The position numbers and the translations under genes are program-made. Source: Kondoa malvinella (lineage: Eukaryota; Basidiomycota; Agaricostilbomycetes; Agaricostilbales; Kondoaceae). Taken from it: a DNA stretch of 64,000 bases. The notes under the pieces are model-generated. The model worked only from the letters and a program-made list of their open reading frames with translations. It did not search any database and was not told where the DNA came from. The number at the start of each line of letters is the position of its first letter. Positions within the stretch are counted from its first letter, which is position 1. The stretch covers positions 684,609-748,608 of the forward strand of contig BCIM01000005.1 in the NCBI GenBank assembly GCA_039545315.1, given 5' to 3'. Below are positions 1-10,522 of the stretch, piece after piece.

Positions 1-35
1 AGCGCGCCTTAGAAGACGCGCCGCTTTAAAACAAC

Positions 36-1280
36 ATGGCACCTCCATTTCATTCCCAAGCAGCTGCCACGCCTAGCCCACAGGCTGTGACGCACACAGA
101 CGCTGCACATGCTCTAGCTTCCCTCATGCATCTGTTCAGCCAAGGCGCTTCATCTCCAGCAGCTGGCGGCGGTCCTTCAACCTCATCGAACGCGCTTTCG
201 GCAGCAGCTACTGCAGCTCAAATGAATCCTTACGACTTTTTGCAAGCCATGTCTTCTTTCAGTCCAGCGTCTTCGTTTGATCATCGAACAGCTTCAGAAC
301 AAGCCAAACATCGACCTTCTTCAGAAGCGTACAACGTTCAACCTACCCGATCAGGCAGATTACCAGTCGTCCCTCCATCAGATGAAATCAACATGGAAAC
401 ATTCATTGACTTTCCTTCTGAATCGGAATCTGATGATCCTGATTTCCGACCTCCTCGACTGGCCGCACTCAAAGCTGCTAAAAGCGGTAACCAAACTCTC
501 AGTAAAGGCAAAGGAAAAGCTTTGGCTACAGAAGATGAAGATGAGGAATACGTTCCAGAATCGGACACTGCTTCGGGAGACGAAGAGATTTTGACTGCCC
601 ACACTTTACAACCGGTCGCTTCTACCTCTACCTTGCCTGATCTAAACATGCAATTCAATGCTGATCCATCAATGAAGCTGTCTGAAGATTTCTGGACTCA
701 TCAATTACCAGACATTAACCCTTCTCCGCTTTCCCAACTACCTTCGCCTCTTTCTTCTTACCCAACACCAGCTTCTGCACCACCACCATCAAGACCTCGT
801 CCTTCACTAGCAGAAGCTTTCGGTCTCGATGATCCACCAACACCACAACCTGAAGAACCGAAAAAGAAGAAACGAGGTCGACCACCAAAAGCAGACAGCG
901 AAGCATCGAAAAAAGCCAAAGTTGACAAACCAATCCCTGCTCGCGTTTTGAATTCTACTTCGCATTTACCACCGGAAGAAAGAAAACTGGTTGTAGCGGA
1001 ACGGAATCGCCGAAATGCAAGAATGACTGTAGAAAAGAAGAAACAGGAATTGGTTGATTTAAGGGATAAAGTGGCTAGGTTGGAAGAAGAGAATGCAGGG
1101 TTGAGGAAAACGAACGAAGCTTTGATGAAGGATCGGTTGGTCAGTTTGGGTGTGGATTTGGGTGGTCCGTCGGCGAGTAGGAGGAATGTTAGACCGCCGC
1201 AATTGCCGCAGATGGGATTGGGGGATGAGAATGCCATGAATGGGTGGTTAGGGATGCAAGATCTGTTGGGCAGGAGATGA
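36..1280 (+). CDS. bZIP transcription factor
   Basis: This single-exon frame of 414 residues encodes a probable nuclear, DNA-binding transcription factor. The N-terminal two thirds is low complexity (Ala/Ser/Pro-rich, with acidic stretches around residues 125-190) and looks like an activation region. Near residue 280 there is an AT-hook-like element (KKRGRPPK) followed by basic residues. At about residues 315-370 lies a bZIP domain: a basic region (ERNRRNARMTVEKKK) followed by leucines spaced exactly seven residues apart (LRDKVAR-LEEENAG-LRKTNEA-L). The zipper is short, about four heptads. The Met at 36 is the first in frame, but only 35 bases lie upstream in the window, so a longer N-terminus cannot be excluded. 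The fold assignment is firm; target genes and orthology are unknown. Confidence 0.85.
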   Translation: MAPPFHSQAAATPSPQAVTHTDAAHALASLMHLFSQGASSPAAGGGPSTSSNALSAAATAAQMNPYDFLQAMSSFSPASSFDHRTASEQAKHRPSSEAYNVQPTRSGRLPVVPPSDEINMETFIDFPSESESDDPDFRPPRLAALKAAKSGNQTLSKGKGKALATEDEDEEYVPESDTASGDEEILTAHTLQPVASTSTLPDLNMQFNADPSMKLSEDFWTHQLPDINPSPLSQLPSPLSSYPTPASAPPPSRPRPSLAEAFGLDDPPTPQPEEPKKKKRGRPPKADSEASKKAKVDKPIPARVLNSTSHLPPEERKLVVAERNRRNARMTVEKKKQELVDLRDKVARLEEENAGLRKTNEALMKDRLVSLGVDLGGPSASRRNVRPPQLPQMGLGDENAMNGWLGMQDLLGRR

Positions 1281-1436
1281 TTGTTCAAAGTTGTGCTGAG
1301 GAAAAGGTCTAATGTAGCTCTGGGATTCTAGGCCATTGCGCTTCAATTGATGCACATACGCTTGCTGCCTGTACACCAGGCCTGTGATATACATTAGCTC
1401 TTTGGCCTGGACCACCACGGCATGTACCGAACACAC

Positions 1437-1745
1437 AGAAATGGAGACACGGCAGGACTCGCGTCACATTTCTATTTGACAGTCTCTCCATGGCAAGAAC
1501 TTGATCAGCAGGCTCTGCGTGTCCTTTGCAGCTATTCCCAAGCTGCTACAGCTAATTCTGAGCGACCTGATATCAATATCTCGCGAATTCCCATCGGTGC
1601 AGCGATAGGTCAACGATGGAACGATATATACAACAGTATCTGCAGTATCTCGCGGCAATACTTGCTCTTAGTACGCTCTTTGCTTGTCCTTGTCGAGATC
1701 TATCTGGCCTGGCAAACCCATGTTGTTCGCTGTAAATGCCCGGCT
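1437..1745 (+). repeat. Dispersed repeat, copy 1
   Basis: This stretch closely matches 5610-5915 (same orientation) and the complement of 10578-10898. Shared landmarks in order are cgcgtcac, gatcagcaggctct, gcagctatt, aagctgctacagct, attctgagcgacct and gtcgagatct. It has no convincing gene of its own; the frames open across it are not conserved between copies. Copy 1 lacks the extension that copies 2 and 3 share beyond the gtaaat/gtgaat end. No terminal inverted repeats or target-site duplications are obvious, so the class of element is undetermined. Confidence 0.75.
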
Positions 1746-1948
1746 CGAATCTTTGCAATAGCGTCTCTCACTTGTACATGCTAGGCTTCACTTGTCTCCC
1801 GTTAAAGGTTTGAAATCTGCAGTGTAGTCGGCCCTCTCTCCCCTCCTGTATAACGGAAGTGGTCCCTTTGTTCTGCCCTGCTCGTCAGGTTGGTCTAGCT
1901 TTGACTTTCATTCCAAACCATATAGTACCCTCTCCACTCTTTTGCGCC

Positions 1949-3105
1949 ATGCTGGTCATGGCAAATTCGATCTATTCGGAGCTGGCTCTCTCATGGATGC
2001 TTGGTCTATTCATTTTGCTCTGGCTGCCTTCGAGTTCTGCACTGCCCATTGAGGCCAGACAAGCTCTTGATGACGGAGCTGGTGCGCCTGGTGAGGACGA
2101 CAAGATGTCTTCAGGACTCCAGGTAGGCTTCGTATGTTTGGCAGACCTCGGTGTCCATTGAACGAGATTGTTGACGCTAGACTGCGCTTGGTGTCGTTGG
2201 AGCCTTGACAGGCGTTGTTCCCATGATATGGATTGCCTATCGCTACACGAGGATGCGTAAAAGAGACGCTAAAAAGCACAAGAAGAAGAAGCACAAGAAG
2301 CTCTCGCAAGAGAACCGCGCGAATGATCTCGAGAAGGAATCTTCGAAAGCTATGCCGCCTGCTGAACAAGCGACAGCAAAGTCTTCGCTGAAGAAATGCC
2401 TGCCTCGTCCAGAACCTGTTGTCTTGAAAGATAAGGGCCAGAAGAGCAAGAGGGCTGATTCATACCCGGCCGAATTACGACAAACAGAACATCACACCAG
2501 CAGCCCAAAGAAGTACTCAGCAGATTCGGCTGTCTCAAATCAGTCAAAGAAACCCAAGAAGCAGCATGTTGAATCTCGCAACGGTATACCTCGTTCCAGC
2601 GAAAGCAATCTCGAGATCCAGGAGAAGTCAGCTGGTACACGTCACTCAAATTCGAACCGTGATCAAGCAAGAGACGCTCCTCGTAAGGATGAATCGGCAA
2701 GGGGGATCTCCAGAGATAGACCAGAGAAGTCGACCGGAGATACGGGCGAATCGATCGACAAGATCACAACCAAGCTTTCATCTCATCACGCACAAGATGA
2801 CACAAAGCATACTGTGAGCGCTTGCCTCGTACAGCACTAAAAGTTTGCTCATTCCGGCGGAAAAGCATGCTCACCATCGGAGAGATACGACGTCGTGCTT
2901 ATCTCACTCAACCGCTGGGAACTCTGATGCCTTTGGCGTCCCATATCACAGTGCAACCGAAGAAGAAGTCCCGAATGATCACGCCGCCGATACTTCCAAG
3001 CCCAAGGCTGAACATAATCACAAAGCCAAGGCGAAGCATGGTCATCACAAACATGCTGAGCACACCAAATCTGGAGCGGATCATCATCACTTGCACAATG
3101 TTTGA
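1949..3105 (+). CDS. Single-pass membrane protein with His/Lys-rich tail
   Basis: I do not recognise a family. Three exons are proposed: 1949-2122, 2181-2813 and 2866-3105. The N-terminus is a signal peptide (hydrophobic LGLFILLWLPSSSALP), followed by an outer segment of only about 25 residues, then one membrane span (GVVGALTGVVPMIWIAY) beginning right after the first intron. A very basic juxtamembrane stretch (RMRKRDAKKHKKKKHKK) marks the inside. The long cytosolic tail is Ser/Lys-rich and ends in a His-rich segment. The second intron (52 nt) uses an AAG acceptor; without it translation stops at 2840. An in-frame Met at 1859 would extend the N-terminus past the signal peptide, so I prefer 1949. 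The layout resembles the six other membrane genes in this window. Confidence 0.6.
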
Positions 3106-3507
3106 TTCCAGAGCTCGCGATGTGTTGCCTCCAACTCTCGCCGAACCAGATCTTGTGTGCGAGAGCAGTGTTGGTCAACGTGCTTTGTGGCTTTAGATCT
3201 GTCGATATGTCGCAGCGGCCTCAGCAGACGGTGTTGTAGCGCCGGATGCGCAGCATTCAGACCATTTTTTTTTCGACTATTCGACAGCTTTGCATTATGA
3301 TTGTACAGAATCTTATTGACAGAGCGCCTGCGCTCTCGTTCACAGTCTATTACACATTCATTTGGACTTATAGAACCACTTCAAGGACCAAGTAGCATAT
3401 TCGCCTCCACCGCAAGAAGGCAAATGACACCCGGAGACAAGCTGGAATCCGCGTCGTTGGAGGAAATAGGCCTGGGACAAATTAGCAGACTCTCGGAGAG
3501 TTGAAGC
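3106..3507. other. Intergenic, convergent 3' ends
   Basis: This 400-base gap separates the end of the membrane-protein gene from the stop codon of the acetyltransferase gene on the other strand. It contains a T-tract near 3265. A 67-codon open frame at 3301-3504 has no recognisable feature. I see no gene here. Confidence 0.5.
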
Positions 3508-4325
3508 TCAGCATACATTCTCAGGATCATCAACATCCACTATAACATCGCATTCGTGCTGCTTGGCCTTCAATGTTGAATCAGTTGTGTAAAAGACACG
3601 AACAATGAGGTCTTACCATCTTCTGAGCGGCCTCGACCAGAGCTTTCCCTCTTCCTTGCCGTCTATGATCCTCCGGAACGCACATATGACTAACATAGAG
3701 GTTGTTGCGCTTCTCGTTGGTTGGCCTCTGACGTTCAGCTTTTGCTTGTTGCGGTGCGAGCTATTCTAAGCATCAGCTCGATACTGGACTCGAGAGTGTG
3801 ACGACTGACCTCGTTCTGAAGGTATTTGTAATGACCTGGGTCGGCTTGCAATGCTTTACGATTCTGTTGTGTGTACTGTGTACCCTTACCGGCCGGGCAT
3901 TCTGGCATAGCACCGGGTGGGAAGCAGAGAGCAATGCCTTCGGCTCCGTGTAGGACTAAGAAGATGGCAGATCCATGTGCTTCAGCTAGATTAGCTCGGA
4001 AGCCGACTAACGTTCGGTCAGGTCAGGCAGGCGAAGAGAGCACATCCGAGCTTACTATGCCATTTTGATCTCCCATTGGCGTACTGACATCAATATGAGA
4101 TAACGCCACGCTGAAACTGGAGACGACGGCGACATACAGAAACTCCCCTCTCTGAAGCGACAGAAGGACAGTTGCTCTCTTGCCCAAAGGTCTTTGCCAT
4201 CATATCTGCTAATGTGACCAGCTGGTCGTCTGAACGGTAACTTAGCATTTGAGCTGTCTGAAGTCCGTGCTTGACTGACTGGACAGATCCGTCATTTGAG
4301 AAATGTAATACTCGCCTGGTTTCAT
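3508..4325 (-). CDS. GNAT-family N-acetyltransferase
   Basis: Six short exons on the minus strand give about 188 residues, the usual size of a single-domain GNAT enzyme that moves the acetyl group of acetyl-CoA to an amine. The deduced start is MKPGEYYISQMTDLS. The first intron (GTCAGT donor) joins it to a helical segment (NDQLVTLADMMAKTF), as in the N-terminal strand and helix of GNAT proteins. The diagnostic part is in exon 5: a beta-4 strand (LYVSHMCVPED) followed directly by the acetyl-CoA pyrophosphate loop RRQGRGKALV (the Q/R-x-x-G-x-G/A signature). A final strand (CDVIVDVDDPENV) follows. The substrate cannot be inferred. Spliced frames agree at all five junctions, which supports the model. 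Confidence 0.75.
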
Positions 4326-4558
4326 GGTGGAAGATTGTACAGTGGAAGTTCGAGGCAAAAGGTAATTGACGGTGTGTGAAAAACAGCACTGGCAATCTTG
4401 GTGGCCGAATGTTGATGCTGAGGTGACCCGAGACCTCTTGGCTCTCAATCATCATTTACACTTCGGCAAGACAGCTGGAGTTGAGTATTCAAAGCAGCCC
4501 GAAGTATATAAGAGATCACAAGGGGAAGCGCAACCATTGCTAGAATTGCAGGAAGCAC

Positions 4559-5667
4559 TTGGACTCCGAGTTCAACTTCACCATAGAGCGAGCCCTTTTG
4601 GACCTGAACAACATCATGGGGAGAGATCAAGAAACAGCCGAATACGCTAGGACAAGTCTTCAAGGCCAAGATGCACAGACGGTGCTGAGATTGCAATTTG
4701 GACATGGCTACGTGACAGCAAGTCTTTTGAAAGCCCATTTCTGTCCCCAGCCTTTGGCTCTGGCGTGCACACCTACAGCGACTCAAGCGTTCAAAGACGA
4801 GCGTCATGCCACCTTGCCCAAATTCTGGCCTGTCTTTGGTATGCCCCGAACGGCTCCTTCGCGCAAACTCCAGTAGACTTCAAGGAAGCTATTTTTTGCT
4901 TAACACTCCAGCTTGAGTGCGACTGGTTCAAGTGATCTTCCAATCATTCTTAGGCACCGCCTTCAAACGACTCGGCGAGGACTGTCTGCCTTCTTCAAGC
5001 AACCATCCGTATCCTGGCTGGTCCAGCGTCCTCCGTACATACGAGCCTGCTACCTATAGCAGCGTCTTTCTTTATACTCTCCTTTACCGCGGCACAGCTT
5101 ATTGAACGAGCAAATGCAGCTCCCATCAAGGGGAAAGAGCAGAACATCTTCTACGACGATGCGTCGTAGAAGATATGTTCTGCGCCTGTCTCTGTCTCGG
5201 ATCCTAATGCCTATGTCGAAATTACGCCAGGCGATGAAGGATCCGGGATCGTCGAGGGACAGGCAACGCTACGCCCCTCTGTCTTCTCTGCATCTTGCTT
5301 GTCCTGCTACAATGGCTCGAAAATGCAGACCAGCAAGCTACTTCATCGAGGCAAAGTAACGGATGCATATCTGATCGAACACGCTATTGATCCGTCTTAT
5401 CACCGTTCTCTACCGCCTGCTTATCAGTCCGACTATTTGACTATGGCCATGGAGCAGAAGCGAGAACAGAACCTCATCATTGCAAGAGAACGTCTCAAAT
5501 ACCAGCGCTTTCAAGCTTCTTCTTCCCTGGCTGAAATCCCTACGCAAGATTGGTTTGATGCGCCTGTACCTGCTGAACCTGCTTTTGGCAAATTGCTCGC
5601 TGTGTCTAGACTCGCCAGTAATCGCGTCACAGTCCTCTTTGACGGTCTTTCCATAGCAACATTATGA
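4559..5667 (+). CDS. Unrecognised locus, exon structure unresolved
   Basis: Three open segments on this strand look coding but could not be joined convincingly. 4559-4876 begins MDSEFNFTIERALLDLNN. About 4969-5163 includes a hydrophobic, possibly membrane-spanning stretch (LPIAASFFILSFTAAQL). 5170-5667 is a charged helical region (AMEQKREQNLIIARERLKY) with an acidic tail. The last segment runs straight into dispersed repeat copy 2 and stops about 40 bases inside it, so its C-terminus may have been replaced by the repeat. A strong hairpin sits between the second and third segments. No family was recognised. It may be one intron-containing gene or a decayed one; antisense frames over 4445-4807 look less likely. 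Confidence 0.3.
5139..5183. repeat. Long inverted repeat (hairpin)
   Basis: The 20-base left arm at 5139-5158 (GCAGAACATCTTCTACGACG) is the exact reverse complement of 5162-5183 apart from a two-base AT insertion in the right arm. The loop is only three bases. It could fold as a nearly perfect RNA or DNA hairpin. It lies between two coding-looking segments, at a TAG stop, and has no counterpart elsewhere in the window. Confidence 0.85.
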
Positions 5668-6095
5668 TCAGCAGACTCTCTGTGGCCTCTGCAGCTATTC
5701 ACAAGCTGCTACAGCTAATTCTGAGCGACCTGATGTCAAAACTTTCGCGAATTCCCATCGTTGGCCCATCGCTATCCCGATGAATCAAAGAGGGACAGAT
5801 GTACAAGAGTATCTGCAGTCTCGAGGCAATGCCTGCTCTCTCAGGGCGGTCTTTGCTGTTCGTGTCGAGATCTGGCTGGCCTGTCCAACCCGTATTTTTG
5901 CTGTGAATGCCCATCTCTGGTCCACGGACTGCTCAAATTGCTATGCATGCAAACACCGGACATCCTTCACGGAAACAGCTACAACAAAATGCAAGTGAGG
6001 CCGGCTCTCAATCAATCTGTTTCCCCATCTCTTTCGATGCCAGGGAAGAGGCTTCTGAGTATATGTTGGCGGATCCTCTTTTCCACTGCTGAGGC
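5610..6095 (+). repeat. Dispersed repeat, copy 2 (extended)
   Basis: The first 300 bases match copy 1 (1437-1745) and the complement of copy 3. Beyond about 5915 similarity continues only with copy 3. This second part contains, on the minus strand, a near-identical copy of the last coding segment of membrane gene B (see the pseudogene entry). The left edge overlaps the end of an open frame ending at 5667. Confidence 0.75.
6000..6080 (-). pseudogene. Relic of membrane-gene B last exon
   Basis: Read on the minus strand this stretch encodes EDPPTYTQKPLPWHRKR, against EDPPTYTEKPLPWDRNR at the C-terminus of the protein ending at 10522. The stop codon of gene B (TAG) is TGG here, so the frame reads on. 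No transmembrane exon or upstream exons accompany it. It is best read as a duplicated 3' gene fragment carried with the dispersed repeat, not as a working gene. Confidence 0.7.
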
Positions 6096-6258
6096 CCCTA
6101 GAAGACGTTTAGTGCGAGGGGGAGCGAAGAAGCATCAGTACAGAGAGTCCACGATAGAACAAAGGATGACATTCTCAAGTACATGGGAAGACGACTTCTT
6201 TACGCTCGCTTGACGCATTGACTGCCAACTGAGATCTATCTTTTCACCCAATCGGCAA

Positions 6259-6795
6259 ATGCGAGGACAGAGGATGGAAAGCCAGAAAGTGCAGACGATC
6301 AGAAGGCTCCGGCGACAATTTCAGATCGACCAGAATGGGATGGTGACGGATTATGTCGATACGAAAAACGCCGAGTCTGAAAAGCCATCAAAAGAATCCC
6401 GACAGCCTAAGGAACCAACAAAGAGCATCGTCGTAGCGCCTGTTCCAGATGTTCAAAGCAGGATTGAAGATGCGCGACCGACGACAAAGAGGAGCAGCTC
6501 CAGCATCCAAGCGACCACAACGCAGGATACTCCTGTTACTCCCACCAGGAACTCGCAGAACAGCAACAGTCCGGCCAGCAGCTCGGCGAGCAGTCCCATT
6601 CTCACTCGGAGTGCGACTTCCAGTCATTGTGAGTCAAGCTGATCATTGCAACAGGAAAGGATCAAATGCCTCATGAAAGCGACGTCCCCAGAGCTGGCTG
6701 TCACAAGGATGGAATGGTCTCTACTGAGAAAAGTGATAAACTTTTGCAGGACATGCTTTGACTGCTCAGATGGGCTAAGGTGTTGTCCGATTTAG
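6259..6795 (+). CDS. Hypothetical Ser/Thr-rich protein
   Basis: I do not recognise this protein. The first segment (6259 to about 6628) is a charged N-terminus with a Lys/Arg-rich start (IRRLRRQF) followed by a Ser/Thr/Pro/Gln-rich low-complexity region. A 51-nt intron with a GTGAGT donor and an AAG acceptor would extend it with a Cys-containing tail (VINFCRTCFDCSDGLRCC); without the intron it ends at 6642. There is no signal peptide or membrane span. It lies immediately downstream of repeat copy 2, so its true 5' end may have been lost or disrupted. It could also be a non-coding remnant. Confidence 0.35.
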
Positions 6796-6972
6796 ATTGT
6801 AAATTGCAGAGCGAAAAGTAGAGAGCAACGCAGGACAAGCAGAACTGTCACATTCGCTGGAAAGACCCAGCTGTTGTAGAGCTTGCAGGTCTTCTTGCAA
6901 AGCGACCACGACCCCGTAGTTGCAGTGTTATGTACAAGCACCTTGACCTTTCTTGACCTTGCTCTATCATCA

Positions 6973-8476
6973 TCAAGCCGTCGCGCTCGCCGCCATAAGC
7001 AAGCTGCTTCGATTGGCAAGCTCTTCCACTGCCTGACTTGCTTTCCTGATGGCCGCATCCCATCTGAACGTTTCATCCGCAACGACAACCTCTTCTTCCC
7101 TCTCGTCCAAATCACCTCCGCTCTTGGCCGCTACGTTACTGACTGCGCCCTCCAGTTCTCTAGGCGCGGCATCAAAGGTAATCAACCCTTCCACTTGATC
7201 AATCGAAGCCTTCAATCGCCCTTGACCAATCATCGTTCTCGCCATAGCTTCACCTGCACTGGGTGTGAGACTGAGCAACATGCCTAAACCCTTGAAAGTA
7301 ATGTTGGCATAAATTCTCGAAGCAGATAAAAGGTTGTGTTCCATGACTGCACGATCCAAAACATTCTCAGGTGAGCGTTTGGCTTTCTCGGAAACATCTT
7401 CGTCCATGTTGCGAGGTGTGAATTGTGCTGGTGGTAATTTCGCAAGTTGGTGTGGTTTTAGGGTGGCAGCAAATTCAGAGACGAGGGTAGGTCGAATGAT
7501 GTGGTCTAGGAAAGTAGCGGCGAGGATAGCTTGTTGAGGCAAATTCTGAGTGCGATCGTCTCTGTAGAGCGTTGCTAGGAGTCGAGATCGTTGTGGACCT
7601 GCTGGACCTAGAATAGCACAAGTGACAGCTGCTCCAAGTGCTGCTAGACGATCGTCTTCGTTTAAGTCGACTACATAGCTGATTTCGTGGTATTTTGATC
7701 CTGCTTCGTTGAACTTGCGCTGCGAATCGAAGATACGTGCTTGAGCTAGTTTGTAGTGTACTGCAAGTCAAGGACGAGATTATACTTCAGCGAAGGCGGT
7801 CCGAGAGCTAGCTTACAATTCAAAGCCTTGTCTTCGTTTCCGCGAATGAGCAGAGTAGCCCGATTGAAGTAGGTCTCTGCGGATACAGCATCGTCGTCTT
7901 CCAAGTATAGCCTTACGATGCGCACGTAAAGCTCAAGCTTGAATACGTCAGGGATTGGCCTATGATCGAGATCAGTCGCGTTTTTGTGAAGCGCTCCAAG
8001 GCATACCTGTGTCCAGAGTCCATTGGAATACCCGTCAGAGCTTTTGCTGCGTCTCCCCATTCCTCTTCGGCTTCAAGCAGATCACCAAGTTGCAAACGCA
8101 AGTCAGAGATCTGACCACGGAACACGACTGATTAGCTATACGCCCAAGCTCGCACCACACCACTGACCTGCTCCTCATACGTGACAACTCTAGGTGTCAA
8201 GAGCTCGATGCTTTGTTCGATAATGCGACGCTTGACTTCAGAATCTTGCAGAGCTGCAGCTGCTGGAGGTTGCGCAGCCAAAGCTTTCACATATTCGGAC
8301 AACACCTGACGGGAGACGACAAGCCCAGTGCCTTCAGAGACCACAGCTTGCAAGAAGAGTTGCAAGTCGTGCGCGAGATTTGTCGAAGACGTGAAAGTGG
8401 ACGAAAGCAGTGAAGTGAAAGCATCAGTGCGCTTGGCTTGAGGTAGCGCTTGAACTGAAGATAGAGAAGCTTCCAT
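6973..8476 (-). CDS. CSN4: COP9 signalosome subunit 4
   Basis: This is the CSN4 subunit of the COP9 signalosome, the complex that removes Nedd8 from cullins and so controls SCF ubiquitin ligases. Four exons (8168-8476, 8007-8110, 7817-7959, 6973-7760) give about 447 residues, close to the length of animal CSN4. Family hallmarks are [15 protein letters not shown] in exon 1, the helical-repeat segment [18 protein letters not shown], and the PCI/winged-helix domain with [18 protein letters not shown] followed by [16 protein letters not shown]. The start at [13 protein letters not shown] matches the family N-terminus; the frame is open further upstream. All splice phases agree. It is in the same protein class as the proteasome lid subunit RPN3 also found in this window. 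Confidence 0.93.
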
Positions 8477-8936
8477 AATGGCCTCTGACCTACGCAGACT
8501 CGTGTTGCTTCGTTTCTCAGGTGGTTGGAGAGCGACCGCGTCATGCTCTTGACATGAGCGATAATTGCACTTGCTGGTTGCCCGTCTTGCTGTTGTCACT
8601 GTTGTGCCTGCCTTTGACTCCCTTAGTCTTATTCACGATCTCTCTCCGTCGCTATTTGAGACACTTCTGCGTTGACTCTTCTGCTCCCCTGCGCGATCTA
8701 TGCTATTGTTATCTGTGCTACATACGCTGATGCGCTCTCCTTCTACATGCGGCGAGACTGGCAAACGCATCGCCTCTCTTGCTATGACAAGCGATAGCAT
8801 TCCGATGCTCCCCTCTCTTCTCTTCCCATCTCCGTCATTCGACCGCTCATTCTTTCCCATACCTGACACTCTCTTCTTTATTCCTTGCTCTCTTAAGCTG
8901 CTGGTCAGCCTACTTGATCCTCTACTACATATCCTG

Positions 8937-9595
8937 ATGGCTGCTATTGACACGACCGTCTACCTTACCTATCACGCTCTTCCATCCGAGCCTGTACCTT
9001 TCGCCGTGAGCGAGAAACGGCCAATGGCTCTAGTCCGTCGGAAGGTGAGCTACTCGTGTTCATTGGCTCTTCTTCTAGACATTGAAGCGTTGCGGCAGAA
9101 ATCTGATCTCAAACATCTGATCGGACACTCGAGCGAAGACGAGACTAGTAGCAATAGCGAGTCCGCTAGCAGTACTCTATCAGGTGAGCTCATATATTGT
9201 TTTCTCAGGTTGCAGCTGATAATGGTTCGAAGACCTGCTCGAGCCTACAGCGTCTGCTGGTACGCAACAAATCTTGAAGGTATGTTTATTACTGATGCTC
9301 CTCTTCAGCACCGCGGGAAGGAGTGACAGTGAACATCTTGGGAGTCAAGTGGAAACCAGACGGTGTAAAACCACTTGTCCTCATTCTGTCAGTGCTCGTT
9401 CGATAGCTATTACTGCTTTACCTGAATGCTACAAATAGGGCAGCAGGCTTGCTCGTCACTGCGATCGCACTGATCATTTTATGCGTTCCTTGGTGCCGCA
9501 AGCGTAAAGCAGAGAGAGACGCGAAGAAGGTAGAGGGGCAGAGGAGGAGCGGTTCTGATCGAGATGAACGCAGCTTTGACGAAGGCAAAGTTTAG
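8937..9595 (+). CDS. Single-pass membrane protein A (family A/B/C)
   Basis: Four exons (8937-9183, 9233-9259, 9309-9387, 9439-9595) splice in frame to about 169 residues; two of the introns are exactly 49 nt. The protein begins MAAIDTTVYLTYHALPSE, has a charged Ser-rich outer part, a short block (VNILGVKWKPDGVK), then a membrane span (AAGLLVTAIALIILCVPW) that starts right after the third intron, and a basic tail (CRKRKAERDAKK). It is paralogous to B (next gene) and C (14.1 kb), most clearly in the start (x-LTY) and the K-W-x-x-x-G block. The frame is open upstream with a hydrophobic run (CSLKLLVSLLDPLLHIL) just before this Met, so the real start may lie upstream and include a signal peptide. 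Function unknown. Confidence 0.6.
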
Positions 9596-9826
9596 TCATG
9601 TACAGGGTCATCGTGTATTCTCGTCTTCCCTACATTCGATTTGCCTATACCGACTTCAAATTATCTCTGCATTCAATGAGACCAATATCGTGTCATTCTG
9701 CTTCGCTGAGTGCCCCTGTAGCCTAATGTTATTGACCGAGATAGACGAGCCGTTAGCTATATCCAAGCGAGCCAACGCTCTTGCAGACCGCCTCGGAAGC
9801 TAGAACACTGCCTCTTCGACATCCGA

Positions 9827-10522
9827 ATGTCATCTCTCTTCCTTACTTTGGTCTCGTACAGTCACTGCTGCGGGCCAGCCAACTTTGGCATTTTCTTCTT
9901 GTCAGCTGTACTCTTGGCTGGACGCAAGATGCCACCGATCGAGCGCATCTTCTTGACTTACAAACCGATTCACTATCTGCCAGGAGGCGAAAGAGGCCTG
10001 TTGGACTTTGCAGATGACGAGCCGGAGTTCCTTGATGAGGATGGGCAGCCATTAGAGGGAGAAGAACTTGAAAAGGCCAAGGAGAAAAGTGACTTCGAAC
10101 CGCGTCAAGCAATGCATTTGAGATGCTAAACCATGCGCGCAGATGCGACAGTATCCAGTTTTTCCTCCGAATACGCGGACAGCTGGAAAACTGCCGAATT
10201 CAAGTACATTGGTTCAGACGGGAAGAAGCATGAGTGGAGAGTGCAAGACCACTTGTGCGTGCATTGATTACCCATCGAACGAGCTTATCGGAGATGCAGT
10301 CTCAAGATCGTCGCCGTCGGTGCTTTCCTTGGCCTGCTGCTTCTCTTCATGAGCGTGTACATCTGTTATTCATGCGCTAAAAGGGATGGACAGCCACTAT
10401 TTGCCAAAGGCGAGCCAAATTCCAGCGGATCTCGTGCGAGGAGCCAAGGAGACAGTAACAATGGCGAAGAGGATCCGCCAACATATACCGAGAAGCCTCT
10501 TCCCTGGGATCGAAACAGATAG
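9827..10522 (+). CDS. Single-pass membrane protein B (family A/B/C)
   Basis: Three exons (9827-10103, 10152-10254, 10300-10522) give about 200 residues in consistent phase. A hydrophobic N-terminus (NFGIFFLSAVLLAG) resembles a signal peptide and precedes MPPIERIFLTYKPI. The outer part has an acidic block (FLDEDGQPLEGEELEKAKEK) and the family signature YADSWKTAEFKYIGSDGKK. The membrane span (GAFLGLLLLFMSVYICYSC) begins shortly after the second intron, and the tail ends in PPTYTEKPLPW. C shares YANSWKSAEIKWIGPEGKK and a PPRYTE end. The last exon overlaps dispersed repeat copy 3, and a relic of it exists at 6000-6080. Function unknown; a membrane-anchored surface protein is inferred. Confidence 0.65.

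Noticed and set aside
1422..1784. A 120-codon plus-strand frame as a gene
   Set aside because: It lies in dispersed repeat copy 1 and the frame is broken in the other copies.
5699..6213. Several open frames inside repeat copy 2
   Set aside because: They are not conserved in copies 1 and 3, and the only meaningful coding match is the short minus-strand relic of gene B.
9280..9308. A 29-nt ultra-short intron in gene A
   Set aside because: Two 49-nt introns (9184-9232 and 9260-9308) explain the frame better and fit the genome's intron size.
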